Shown piece after piece: positions 32,721 through 44,113 of a DNA stretch of 64,000 bases (position 1 is the stretch's first letter; the number at the start of each line of letters is the position of its first letter). The stretch spans positions 1 through 64,000 of the forward strand of contig NJFT01000124.1 of assembly GCA_002221725.1 (NCBI GenBank), written 5' to 3'. Source of the DNA: Scedosporium boydii. Its lineage: Eukaryota > Ascomycota > Sordariomycetes > Microascales > Microascaceae. The position numbers were made by a program, and so were the translations under genes. A model generated the notes under the pieces. It worked only from the letters and a program-made list of their open reading frames with translations, did not search any database and was not told where the DNA came from.

Positions 32721-35700
32721 CTAATTAAACTCTTCAATAACGCTCCTAGGTTTCGTGAATTTTCCAAGGGGCTTGTAAGTCAAGTGATGAAAGCCAAACG
32801 CCTCCGGACCACCAATAGCAATTCCCCTCGGGGTGGACGTCCATCGATCACTAGCTGCGATCCCTAGAACAATCACCAGTTGGCCGTATCGATATTCCGG
32901 AGTACCGAGAGCCTCGCCGTTCTGGGCATCGATGATGGAGATGAGATCCGGTACAATAGCGAGCACGTCCTGTTGTCGTTCTTTCGCGCCTAAGTCCTGA
33001 AGCGACGACTCTGCTCCAGGTGGAATATTTATAGCAGCGATATTCTCGTTCTTAAACGGTATCTTGATGAACCCACTGAACTCGGCGCCTTTGTTGTTCT
33101 CACCTTCAACTCCGGCCTCAGTCTCTGGAGAGACACCCATTCCCTCAATGACACACTCTCCATAGACGTGACCGGTCCTCAGCGTTCGCTCTACCCTCAC
33201 AATCTTGCCTTTCCAGATGACTTTCGCGCCTTCATGGCCGCCACACTCTTCAATTATCGTCTCGGCAACGTTGTCGAGATTGTTCGTCTTTCTCGCTCTC
33301 ATGACAGCCCGGCCGATCCTCCAAGACTGGGAGATGGTATTCTCAACAACCCAGCGCTTCACCTCGGCGCCGCTGACTGGCGCGTCAGCGAAACCCACCT
33401 GGGACCCCATCTCACTCAGTGCCGCACGCATGATACGCTCGACGTGAGCATCTGAGGAGGCTCCGGTCATGGTTATGATATTGCCATTGCCGTCGCTCAT
33501 TGCTATAGGTGCCCATATAGGTGATCTTTCATTGAACACGACCGGTGTCGTCTGCCATTTGGTGGGATATGCTCGGCCCATCCAATCTCCATCAACGGCC
33601 GGTACGTCCATATTTGTGCTCGCGCCAAGGATCATGCTCTGAAGGCCGTTAGCACCACCGATCTCGACAGTGATCATGTGCGTTGCCGGTCGTCCGACCA
33701 TCTTGTATAATTCGCGCTGAGATTCGATCATTTCGTCCCCTGATAACTTCTCGATTGCGACAGTGGGGGAGCCGGCACCACCGCCACTTCCGACGAGCGC
33801 ATCGTCCGGTAAACTTGATGGGCTCACAACCCTTACCACTGCACCGGCTCGAAGTTTCTCGCGAAGAAGCACCATTTGCGAATATGGAGAGCCACCGCCT
33901 CCAGTTCCCAGGATGTAACAGCCGATGCTGATGAAGCTCAAGTCTGTCTCGTTGACATACCACACACCTTGCTTGACGGTGGGCTTGTAGCTTAATATGT
34001 CAATCTCGTCTCTCGTGGGATTTGCTTTCGATATCGCGGATGGCATCTCGGTATCGGCCTGGGCTTCAGTCTGGCCGATCGCCAAATCCAGATGATCCGT
34101 AGTGGTAAACATTCGTGTGAAATCAAAATCACCAGCCGCCTTGACAATGAATCGGGATTTGTGGGCAACGTACTATTTTTAGAAAATGTAGATGTTAGAC
34201 GGGGCAATTCGCCGACGTTGGTGTTTCTAATACTCACTGAGAGTGGTAACTCTTCCACTTCAGCCACCTTAACTGACGATGCTAGCGCACCGGACTCAAC
34301 AGCCCTCTTCATAGCTTCCTGTTTTATATCTTCCAGGACCTCCCGTACCGATTTCGATTCAGTGGATTGCACTGTGTCGACGGTCGCGCTCACTCTGGCT
34401 ATGGCTGCCCCAACAGCATTTGCAACTTCAGACCACTTCGGTGTCAAGACCTTGCTGCCTCCCGAGAGTTCTCGTGGAGCGATTATTGCGCCACCTCCAA
34501 CTAGGATAACTGGGAGATTCGCCGGAGAGGTCTTCATTCTCGCGATCAGACTTTCCAACTTTAGTTTCACAACTGCAAGGTAATCTTCAAGTTCCTCGGC
34601 TGAGAGAGAGCCTTCAACCAGTTTCCGGTCTCCAACTTCTATCGAGTGATCTGCAAGAACGGAACAGTCGGTTGAAGTCAACTCTGTGCCACCGAAAGCC
34701 AGTCCTCGCGTTGTGATGGCGTATCCGACGCTGTCAGGGCCGATGGTAATACTTTTACCCTTTCGGACCAGCGAGCCACCGCCTAGACCGATACTCTTTA
34801 TATCCGGACATGGAAAGTTCATCCGCACTCCCGAAAGTTCGCTATATGCGGCTTGCTGCCTGGGGAATCCGCTTGCTAGAAGGAGTCCGGCATCGGTAGT
34901 TGTGCCCCCAATGTCAACAACCATGACATCTTCTTCGACCTCACCTTGCACTAAGAAGGCGGCTCCACGCATGCTGTTTGTAGGTCCGCTAGAGAAGGTT
35001 TTGATGGGGAACTTCGCCGCCACGTCTCCTGACAGTATGCTTCCATCGTTCTGCGTTATGAAGACAGGACAGTGCAGCCCAAGAGCTTTCACCGGCTTTT
35101 GGAAAGACTGGATGGTGCGCGCGGCGAAGGGCAGTATGGACGCATTCAGTATTGCAGCGTTCTCTCTTTCCACGAAGCCAAGGCTGGCCACGTCTCTAGC
35201 GCACACGACGTAGCTCCCCGGTATCTCCCCTCGAACAATCTCGGCCACTCTCTCTTCCTGCTTCTCAACTGTGTCGATCGGACTAAATATACCGTTGACG
35301 ACTACAGTGTTGATTCCCAGTTGCCGAATCGCAGCGCATCGCTCCTTCACTTCGGCCTCGTCGATACCGGAGATCAGTTGCCCGTCAACTTCGAGCCCTC
35401 CCTTGACCCTAGAGTGATACCCCAGGATAACCTCGCGCAAATCGTCAGCCCAGTCCACGCATGGTGGGACATGTTTAGCAAATGGGCCTGAGAGACGAAG
35501 AACAGCCACTCGCGACAATCGCCGAGGATCCCGCTCTACCACAGCGTTAACGAACTGTGTCGTACCAATGACAACGCTCGCCACGTCCTCGGGCCTGATG
35601 CTCGCCGAAGCGAACATGGTCATGATTGCGTTGTTGATGCCATCCCCGGGATTGGCAGTCGTAGGCGACTTGTGCCACGCCAGAATCCCCCGGCTAGGTG

Positions 35701-35794
35701 AGGACGATTGGGTCGGGTCGAGAATAACGCCGTCAGTGTTTGTGCCGCCGACATCCACACCGATGCGAAGCTTTTTCGCCCCGGCAGTAGACAT
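32721..35794 (-). CDS. hydantoinase A/oxoprolinase-DUF917 fusion protein
   Basis: Two exons (35794-34238 and 34172-32721) join in phase to 1002 residues. The N-terminal half is a hydantoinase A / 5-oxoprolinase ATPase domain. KKLRIGVDVGGTNTDGVILD (phosphate-1 loop) and VIGTTQFVNAVVERD open it. LGFVERENAAILNASILPFA, FSSGPTNSMRGAAFL, MVVDIGGTTTDAGLL and SIGLGGGSLVR follow, with VILVGGGAIIAP at its end. After the 65-nt intron the C-terminal half is the DUF917 family (ISIGCYILGTGGGGSPY, VGSGGGAGSPTVAIEKL, VDGDWMGRAYPTKWQTTP). Such fusions are common in fungi and are thought to act on cyclic amides or hydantoins with ATP, in the cytosol; the actual substrate is not established. The start at 35794 is chosen because the family core begins there; an in-frame ATG at 35878 would add 28 residues of unlikely composition. 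Confidence 0.93.
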
Positions 35795-36242
35795 GTTGAG
35801 TTTATCGAAACAAGGCGCAAAGTTGAAATTTTGGAGGTCGTTCTGGAACTGTCCCCCACCGTTGAAGAAACAAACCAAGTTAACAAAGCATCTCTGCCAA
35901 GGAAGTTGAGGGCATTGATTATCTGCAGATTGGCGGACTCCGCCCCGGCATCGGAGTTATGCTGACCCGCACTTCAACTCCGAGCATTCCTCGCTCATGG
36001 ATGTGTCTATATCTAAGATTGCGATATTGGGTAGGGGTGACTTGAATACAGCAAGCTTCGATACAACTTTTAGTTAATATCATTACCGGGATGGAAACTA
36101 GAATGTCAGGACGGAGGTTTATGAACAAATGAGCCAGGCCGTTTTTGGAGGCTAAGACATGATACGGAAGTTAGAACTATCCGATAGCTGCTTTGTATCA
36201 TTCTCGCTCTCAACTTCTACCCTGCTAACTGGAGAGAACTCT
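35795..36242. other. intergenic region
   Basis: It holds the promoter side of the hydantoinase-DUF917 gene and the 3' flank of the monooxygenase gene. Nothing else was seen. Confidence 0.5.
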
Positions 36243-38206
36243 TTATTTCTCTCCATACCTCATAATACCTTCCTCCAGCGCCTTGATCTGCAAAGCCAGG
36301 AAGGTCGAGAAATACCTACACAATGCCAAATTACCGCCGTGGAACCAGAATCCAGGGTGTCCACTCTTCTGCCAAATCGTCCTCATCTCACCCTCTTCAT
36401 TAAACCCCCAGACATCACCAACTCGATCCGCAATCTCATCGCCAAATGTCAAGCGCGTCTGCGTGCGCATGTTCTGATAGCCAGTAGCAAAGACAACCTC
36501 ATCAGCCTCCAGTTCAGAGCCATCCGCAAAGCGTAGCCCATTCGGAAGAATCTCCGAAATCTCCTGCCCCTGCTTCACCTTAATCTTGCCCTCTGCGATG
36601 AGGCGAGAAGCACCAACGTCGATGTAATAACCACCCCCGCGCTGGAAGTACTTGATGAACAATCCCGAACCGTCTGGGCCGGAGTCTGTCTTGAAGCCAG
36701 CCTTTTCAAGACCTTCCAAGATTTCCTTATCGCAGTCCGCAGACTTTTGGGTGATTGTGACATTTAGAGCCTTCAAGACGGAGCTGGGATTGCCGTGAAC
36801 TATAATATCAGCGTCATCAACCGGCGGGGCATCCTCAGAGTAAATGCCTTTTTCGGCGATGTCTGTGATGGCATAGGAAGAAACGACATGCGTCGTCGAT
36901 CGCTGAACAATCGTGACGTGGTAGCCCTTCTCAAGGAAGTCCTGCGCGATGTCATGACCAGAATTACAAGAGCCGACAACGACTGCCTTCTTTCCTTGGC
37001 TGTTTTCTTTAGCTCCGCGGAACTCGGATGAATGGCATAAAACATCGCCCTTGAAGGTTTCAATGCCCGGAATCGACGGCATGTACTTCTTTCCGGAGTG
37101 CCCAGTGGCCTGGATTACATGTCGAGGGTGGAACGTCCGAACTTCGCTGGTGCCGTCCTCTTTCCGCCGGTGCACGATGACCGTCCAGTTCTTCTTGTCC
37201 TCGTCCCACCGAGCGTGCACGAGTTCAGTCCGAGTCCAGACGTTAAGTTCAAGGAGAGTCGCATATGCTTCGAAGAATTGCGCCAACTTGTCCTTGGGAG
37301 TGAAGATGGGCCACTGGGGCGGGAAAGGCAAGTATGGTAGGTGATCATACCATACTGGATCGTGAAGAACCAGTTGGTGGTATCGCTTTCTCCAATTATC
37401 TCCCACCCGATCGTTTTGATCGATGACTAGGGTATCGATACCCAAGGCCTTAAGCCGCGCAGCGGCGGTTAATCCGGCCTGGCCAGCACCTGATCCATTT
37501 GTTAGTTTGGTCGCTGGTTCGTGAGAAAGATATGGCGTTTTCACATACCTAGAATGAATACTGCTGGCGTAGTATCGTCGTTGAAATCCGCAGCTTGCGT
37601 CCTTCGTTCAGCCCAGTTCTTGCGTCCAGGCTTGCCTCCATGCTGCACGCCTACAGGTCTCCGGGAGTAAGTATCCTCCCCATGGCCGATCAACTCCCTC
37701 AGGCTGGTATAGAGCGTGAATATCCTCCAGTTTCCATCAACTTCAACCAAGCGGGCGATACCACGACCCTTGCCAATTGCCGTTTCTAGAGTAATGAATG
37801 CCTGGATCCCCGAGACCTTACCCTCTTCATCCAGAGTTTTGAACTTGGGGGCGCGGACGTCAGTGCTATCATCAATTTCAATCTTCTTGAGCCTAAACCC
37901 GCCTCTCGATCCCGCAGCTTCCTTGAGAAGGTCCAGGATGCCGTCGGGCCCTTTGGCTGTCCGAAAGTCCCACGTCAAAGCAAGGTGATCACGCCAAAAG
38001 CCGTTGTCAACAAAGAGATTAGAGACGGCCTGGTAATCACCAGCTTCGATGGCCCTATTCAAAGAGTTCACCAGGTCCACCGCAACTTTTGAGACATCTG
38101 CGGGTGCTGACTTGTTGGGAGTAACGGGGAATGTCGCTATGGGAATGTTAACAGACCCGGGGACCGTCCGGAGACTGGAGGGGACGTCAACCTCGGCGGT
38201 AGCCAT
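36243..38206 (-). CDS. flavin-containing monooxygenase with N-terminal NTF2-like domain
   Basis: Predicted FAD- and NADPH-dependent monooxygenase of the fungal YUCCA-like/flavin-binding monooxygenase type. Exons 38206-37549 and 37489-36243 join in phase to 634 residues. Residues 1-200 look like a SnoaL/NTF2-like domain (NRAIEAGDYQAVSNLFVDN, then FWRDHLALTWDFRTAKG). The FAD Rossmann motif is completed by the splice: FILGAGQAGLTAAARLKALG. Then come GDNWRKRYHQLVLHDP, HVIQATGHSGKKYMPSIPG, the NADPH motif VVVGSCNSGHDIAQDFLEKG, and EVVFATGYQNMR near the C-terminus. The tail has GFWFHGGNLALCRYFS. The family usually hydroxylates or oxidises small nucleophilic or aromatic substrates; which one is unknown. 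It is convergent with nothing and has no obvious pathway partners. Intact. Confidence 0.93.
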
Positions 38207-39771
38207 AGTAAAGAGCGTTAAGGGGAATCGTTCGAGTGTCAAGGGTGAGAAGGGGGAAGAATGGTGGGGTGGTGGAAAAGTGCCACACAGAAGTGAGGGA
38301 AGATGGTTTATATGCACAGGCTCTTGGATCAAGCCTGCAGAGGAGACCCACGATGTTAACCAAGAGTGACACGGAGGCGGGGTAGGCAGCGGCGATGGAA
38401 AGCTCGGGCGCACGGCCGAAACAGATGTGATATGTAATGCGGTTCAGTAGGGCAACTGATCCAGAGAGTATCAGCAACCTTCGTATCGATTCGGACTACA
38501 ATGCCGTAACTCTAGGCACGAAGCGTACTGAGCTAAGGCATGCGGAATCGGCGTCTCGACGAAGCGGATTGGGGCGACTATGATGAGGGATCCGGGCTAG
38601 CAGAATAAGCACCGAAAGTGGTCAAGAGCAGCAGAAGGGGTTTGCCCAATCCGAGGACCAGCTGTGGCAAAAATGCTCCGGTAGCTGGATTCGGGCGGAG
38701 CGCCACTTGACTCCGGCGTAAGGTTCGGAGATTAGTTTGCGGGGTAAACTCAGTCGAAGGAACCGCATTGAAGACTTCATGTTGGGAGAAGCATGCATGC
38801 ACCACAGCACCAACAAGGTCCACACTTCCGCACTTCCACACAGTGTCTCACTCATATCCAAACCTCTTATCTCTGATTCTCTGAGTTGCTTCGAAGTTCC
38901 GATGCGGGTGGCAGCGGTTTAAGTCCCAAGCACACCATAACCAAACGGCCTATGCATCGGACTCTCGGCACCCTGCTCCGAAGGGAGTTTAAGTACGCTA
39001 AGCTCAGTCGAGGACAGGATGCAGCACACTGCAGTGTCGACATCGTGGGCGATGCCCGATTGCCCGGCTTGTAGCAGGAATCACCCCCACGTTCGAAGCA
39101 TTCTCGGGGGTCTCCACTTGCTTCTCAACCCAGATGGGACCGGTGGGGTGTAGGTTGCCCATTGTCGTTAACTTTATGGATGTGGTTGGTTAGTTGACTA
39201 CAAGTCAAGTTGGGGAGTTAACAGCTTCAACCTGGACCCTTGAGTATATTACTATAATACTCCTGGTTACAAGACAGAGCAGGACGCCGGCCCTTGTGTT
39301 CCTGGAAATCTGCCATTCGATTCAAAGAGCTATCGAATTGTATGGCTAGACTCGATCCGGCTGAATTGGATGATCTTCGCAAGGGCACGAGTACAATTCA
39401 TACGAATCAACACATGTGCCTCGTAGGGCGCAAAGGAAATTACCAAGACTACAAAACCCGCCATAAATGAGACTAAGTTATAGTTTTACGCTAGGTCGGA
39501 GTCTGCCTCTTCCCAGCCGTGGGGTTCGTGACTAGGCTGGCCAGTATTGTAAATTGCCCGTGTTCACAGAATTCACTCGAAGTCGGCGTGATATTTGAGT
39601 TAGGGAATTCCATCGATGAATTACAAAGTCCGAGATTAAGTGTCTCTACTTTCGAGTCGTGTCAAGTATTAAAAAGATGAAAGTAAAAGATCTGATAGGT
39701 CCGCGTAATGAGAATTTGCAGCAGGGAGGCCGAGAATGTGTTATCAGCGAGTTTATGGGGCAGTCTTTCAA
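38207..39771. other. intergenic, no gene seen
   Basis: This is the promoter side of the monooxygenase gene followed by sequence without credible coding frames up to the SINE-like element. Confidence 0.4.
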
Positions 39772-40050
39772 CCACAGCAGATAGCCTAGCGGTCAAACGT
39801 TAGGCTGAGGCGTCTCACGGGATTCTTCGGAGTCTCGTGGGATCAGGTCAAACTGCTGTGGGGCGCCCCGGGTCGGGGTGAGAGAGATGTAGGTCCTTCG
39901 GGGCCGAACTCTTTTGCCAGTTGGACAAGGCTATTTTTTCCTTTTTGTCGTCAACGTCCTAGGATTTCCACGCTTTACACTTGTGTTTGAAATATAAAAT
40001 CATTCTCAATAAAGATTTACATTTACTGTATTTTGTCAATATTTTTTTTT
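39772..40050 (+). mobile_element. tRNA-derived SINE-like element with a strong RNA fold
   Basis: The head (39772-39861) folds on paper into a closed three-helix structure. The outer stem pairs CCACAGCAG (39772-39780) with CTGCTGTGG (39853-39861), nine bp. Hairpin one pairs AGCCTAGCG with CGTTAGGCT around loop GTCAAA. Hairpin two is 14 bp (39812-39843, two G-U pairs near its base) with a TTCG tetraloop closed by C-G. TAGCCTAGCGG (39782-39792) fits the tRNA D-arm / pol III A-box pattern, and AGGTCAAACT (39845-39854) sits where a degenerate B-box would be. GC-rich sequence, an unrelated body and a T/A-rich end (poly-T near 39930 and 40035) follow. This layout is what tRNA-derived fungal SINEs show; it is not a functional tRNA because the anticodon and T arms do not form. 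The 3' border is a guess and no target-site duplication was identified. Confidence 0.55.
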
Positions 40051-40403
40051 TTCGGGCGTTACTAGGGATGTTAGCGTGGAATGCTGTATAAGGCTGGGAC
40101 ATAGAGAAGCGAGGCTGTCCGATGATGATGAAGCTATCGCGAGATGGTACCTCGAGATTCTCCGAAATTTTTGCAAGTACCTAAGGAAAGCCGGTGAGTC
40201 ATCAAGGTACATAGAAGAAATGAGCTGAAGGCCACTGGTTCGAACTTGCTGTGAGCAGACTGACTGTTCTTTTTTTGCTTCTCCGAGAAGGTTTCACCTT
40301 CCCCATATATTATCCAGCTGCCTTCCTCGCTCACTCTACGGAGATCTCCAGTGCGTGGGAGCATCCAACCAACTTTCAGTCAGGGGAAGTCCAACTGAAC
40401 AGA

Positions 40404-40429
40404 TGTAAGTTCCGAATGTAAGTTCCGAA
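40404..40429 (+). repeat. 13-bp tandem duplication
   Basis: TGTAAGTTCCGAA is present twice in immediate succession in non-coding sequence. Confidence 0.9.
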
Positions 40430-41851
40430 TAGAAGCCTTTGCCGACGTGACCCGATACTGAGCAGATCCTGAACAAATCTCCAGAGCGGGAACCATACCA
40501 TACTGGGCTCCATATCGGAGGATATAACTGTGACCTAGACCAACTGACACTTAGTTAAGTGGTAGGGATGAGCGGAGGGCACCAGACTTCGTTTCCAGTA
40601 AAGAATGCTGGTTGGAGATCGTGAAATCGACAGTAGCACCAATCCACCGAGGCGCAAGATTCTAACTACGGCAGAGATCTCGGAGAACACGAAGATTCCA
40701 TACAGTCCGGTATGCAAGAGAGTGAATTGAGGGTACTACTTACGTATACGGACTTCCTGCACTGGGCCTCTGGCATATTGCGGCGGATGGGGACGTAGAC
40801 ATGCCTCGTTTTCAATCATATCTTCATTCAACATTCATTACCCCCGTGACTCTGCCTACGCAAGGCTGAATGATAATGTGATGATCATATTTAAGCTGCA
40901 CATATGGAACTCTAAGTCTCCTATTGAGGGCAAATGAATCCACGAATTTTCAAGGTCAGTGTCAGCGAGAGGAGAAGGCACGGCAAATCCAGAGTGATGA
41001 GACTCTCGGTGGTTCCGGGCCGGCATCGGCGAAATTGATAACAGAAAAGGCGATATCTCGTAGACCACATCGGGCACACCTGAGAGAGTCTGAGTGTAAT
41101 ACGGAACTGTCCTAATGACTGGAGGAGGGAGGAGGAGCGAGAAGGAGCGAGGGTATGAAGTGTAAGGGAATCATAAGGATGGATCTCGATTTTTAAAATT
41201 GAAACAAAGGGAAACCTCTTTTTTTCTTTATTTTTAAATGAGGCTAAGGGGTAACCCTCAACGACAAGACACTGGCGATGGATGTCGACTCTTCTGCACA
41301 TTCAACCGAGGCGCCTGACGATGAGACTTCGCTGTCGTTTGGCCTCAGCCCTGGAGCAACAGAAGAATGAAGCGGGAGATGTTTGGTCTTTAAGCCTAAG
41401 CCTCGTTGAGCACAGGTATCTGTCTGGTTCCAGGCAAAAATTTTCTACCGATAGATAAGACATCCACCCGTGCACGCCGGCGGTGGCTACACGGTCGATT
41501 GGGTCCGAAGACACAACCCAGGGAAGCCCCATCAAATTCTTCTTCACAATCTGAGAACCAGCCCAGACAGCAATGAAAAAAATGAAAAGGAGAGGCCTGT
41601 CAGACTCCCCCAACACCCACCCCGCCCTCGCGCCAAAAGGCCGACCGAGAAACGGGGACGAGATCATCAACCACTCCCTCTACAGCCCAAATCCCAAGGG
41701 ATAGAGGGCCGCCGTCTTATTCAGACAGTTCGGGAGCCACAAATGGAAATCCAAGGATAACCATTTTCTTCACTCTAAGGCGCTGAGGTATCGATTCATC
41801 AACCAGGGTGGGTTCTGTGGCTTCTTTGGGAAACCAAGAAGAGGTCGACAA
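40430..41851. other. intergenic, no gene recognised
   Basis: Minus-strand frames at 40921-41301 and 41302-41670 are open for 120-125 codons but show no family motif and unlikely composition. I cannot support a gene here. Confidence 0.35.
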
Positions 41852-41995
41852 CTATAGAAATGATTCTCCTGTTGAAGCTGTTAGAGACGATGGACTTGGA
41901 GGGGAGATAGCGTAGAATGCATTGGCGTGTTCGATGGTGCGTGTATGATGTGTGTGGAATGTAGGGGGTAAGACGTACTGAAGTAAAGTCGACAT
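41852..41995 (-). CDS. possible 47-residue small protein
   Basis: A short frame opens MSTLLQYVLPPTFHTHHTRT and ends SSLTASTGESFL. It sits directly after a long CT-rich tract (ttcttcttctttcttcttc), as found before many fungal start codons, and a region of normal composition with an ATAAAT-like box lies 50 bases further upstream. No domain is recognised. It may be a real small gene, the first exon of a longer one, or chance. Confidence 0.35.
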   Translation of the reverse strand: MSTLLQYVLPPTFHTHHTRTIEHANAFYAISPPSPSSLTASTGESFL

Positions 41996-42251
41996 GAAGA
42001 AGAAAGAAGAAGAAGAGAGGGAAAGAATGGGAAGATTTGGCTCGTATTTATAGATGAAATTTTGATGGCGCTGACCACGGCTTGATCCCATGGATGAGTG
42101 GACCTGGCGCACCCACCCACCAGGAAATTTTCTTCTTTTCCCCGTTTCTGGGGCCAACCGCCACCAGTTGTTCGTCAACCTAGAAGCCTGAGAAGTCTGC
42201 TGCACCCTTTATAGTAACCGTTCTCCGCCTTCGAACCTCCAAGCAGAAACA

Positions 42252-42332
42252 GGCAAAGTGCCAGAGTGGTTAATGGGTCAGCCTCGAAAGCTGATGGCTT
42301 CGGCCGCACAGGTTCGAATCCTGTCTTTGTCG
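42252..42332 (+). tRNA. tRNA-Ser (anticodon CGA)
   Basis: A cloverleaf of class II type can be drawn. The acceptor stem pairs GGCAAAG with CTTTGTC, allowing one G-U pair. The A-box is GTGCCAGAGTGG and the B-box is GGTTCGAATCC. The anticodon stem GTCAGC/GCTGAT encloses loop CTCGAAA, so the anticodon is CGA, reading UCG serine codons. The long variable arm is GGCTTCGGCC. No intron is present. Confidence 0.95.
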
Positions 42333-42337
42333 CTCGA

Positions 42338-42343
42338 TTTTTT
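42338..42343 (+). terminator. RNA polymerase III terminator
   Basis: A run of six T follows the tRNA-Ser discriminator base by five bases, as expected for pol III termination. Confidence 0.85.
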
Positions 42344-42968
42344 CACTTTTCGAACATCTTTTTTGCAGTTTTGGTTCTTCGCTGTGGAGGTCTGGGAGCT
42401 GCATTTAACAGACGAAAATGATTTTTTTTTTTTTTTTGCCCTTCGCGTCTTCTACCTAGTCTCGATTCCCACTTTCCTTATGTCTAGGAAGTTTCGGTGT
42501 CGAGGGGAGGACGTCTTGTCAACTTCATTGTTGTCGATGGGTTCAAACACTTAAAAACTCATTTCCTAATAACCTCAGGTGCTCGCTCAATTCGCTTTCC
42601 ATTGATCCCCTCTCTTTCAGGGAAAGATCTATTCTCAGTATCCTGCGCTATCTTCAAGCATTGGTCGTTACGGCGGGAGACATTTTCCGAAAATAGGCAG
42701 GGACTGACACTCACTGGTCAGGCACGAAGGAAATCACTTTTGACAGAGTTTCGCGATCCATGAATTCAGTTCTCGGGTTCACGCATGACAGAAGGGCTGC
42801 AATTTAATAGATATTGATACCAATTGATACTTATTAAAGGGTTCATTTCATCGTTCCACTCGTCTGGTCAACCACGCAGCAGATCTTCTAAATCCGAAGC
42901 CAAAAAAAAACCAACAACCCCTCAACTCCCTTCGTGAGACGACAAGGACATTGATACCCGAGGCTCCC
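42344..42968. other. intergenic, no gene seen
   Basis: It holds a 17-base T run at 42421-42437 and no supported coding frame. Confidence 0.4.
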
Positions 42969-43360
42969 TTAGCAGCAATTCTTGTAGAAGCGGCAGGAGC
43001 CTCCGCAGCAATCGAAACCAAGCGACATGCCACCTCCTCGCAAATGGCTCCTCACCTCAGGCTTCGGCTCACTCGACTATTTCCCATGAAGCGCTAGGTT
43101 AGTTATGGAATGTACTGAGATGGGTTCGAAGAGGGGGATACGGGTTGCCAGGATCGCGCCCAAAGGCCCTCCAGCGACAACTATCAGAAAACGGCAACCC
43201 GGGGAGAGAGACACGAAGAGCAAGATGTGAGACATACAGGCTGTTGCGAGATAATGGTAGCAGTGCGCGTTCCTGGCTGTGGGGTGGCATCCATGGGCGC
43301 CTGTTTCGGCGGGGCCTCCATTGCCGAGGGCGGTGTAGGGGGAGTCGAGGTGGCAGTCAT
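42969..43360 (-). CDS. 76-residue protein with Cys-rich C-terminus
   Basis: Two exons, 43360-43238 (41 codons) and 43076-42969 (35 codons plus stop), join in phase across a GTATGT..AG intron of 161 nt. The first exon is Pro/Thr/Ala-rich (MTATSTPPTPPSAMEAPPKQ onward). The second exon reads SSEPKPEVRSHLRGGGM, then SLGFDCCGGSCRFYKNCC and a stop. Five cysteines in the last 13 residues in the arrangement CC-x2-... -C-...-CC suggest metal binding, palmitoylation or a membrane-tail function as in small CYSTM-like proteins. That is inference; I do not recognise the family. The clean splice, phase and motif-like tail support a real gene. Confidence 0.6.
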
Positions 43361-44113
43361 GGTATTTTCTTTTTTTTTTTTCCCAGCGATTGAAGGTTCG
43401 AGAAGAAGACCAGACTTGTTAAGCGCGTGGAGTGAAGGCAAGGCCCAATGTTGAACGGATTGGCTCCGAGGGAAAGAGAAAGAGACTGGCGGAGTCGTTA
43501 TCTCGAGGAGAGAAGGTCTCTTGTCCTGGTTTTCTATCCCAAAATAAGGGTCCCGCCGCCGTCCCTCGTTGAACCCTGGTGGGAATCAATGCAGGTCGAT
43601 TCAGCTGGCGCACCTTGGGCACGCTGTTGATTGGCACTGGCCAATAATCTACAGGGGTCCTTTCCATTTGGAGGCCCCCCAATCACACTCTCAACGACAA
43701 CCATCTTCTGGAGCTAAGCCGCTTCCGGCCAAATCGAGACCCTGTGCCTCTCCCCGCTGGTCGATTGGTTCACTGTAAATGTCCAACGGACTTCAGCCCT
43801 TTCTTTGAAAGATTGAAGACCATGACTTCGAGATGCGGTCCTTCCGGCATGGGGCGCAAGGAATGAAGAGGAATGAAAATAACTTCTGTTCGACCTTCCC
43901 TCGTATCGGCCTCTCAAATCAGACCGCACAGACAGACGACACTCCGCGCGGAACGGGATATGTGTAATTCAGAAAAAGGCCATTTGGATTATCCTCTGCA
44001 TGTATGGTTTTCGTGACGACGTCTCCTTTTCCACCGGCCCAACGCCGAGAATAGCTCGTAACCGCAACGTCAAAAAAAAAAAACATATGATACGCAATTC
44101 CTCTACCTCTAAA
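43361..44113. other. intergenic region
   Basis: Leader and promoter of the small Cys-tailed gene, then the 3' flank of the coatomer gene with an A tract near 44072-44083. No further gene was seen. Confidence 0.4.

Noticed and set aside
39772..39861. A functional tRNA gene
   Set aside because: The acceptor-like stem and D-arm form, but there is no 5-bp anticodon stem with a 7-base loop and no proper T arm.
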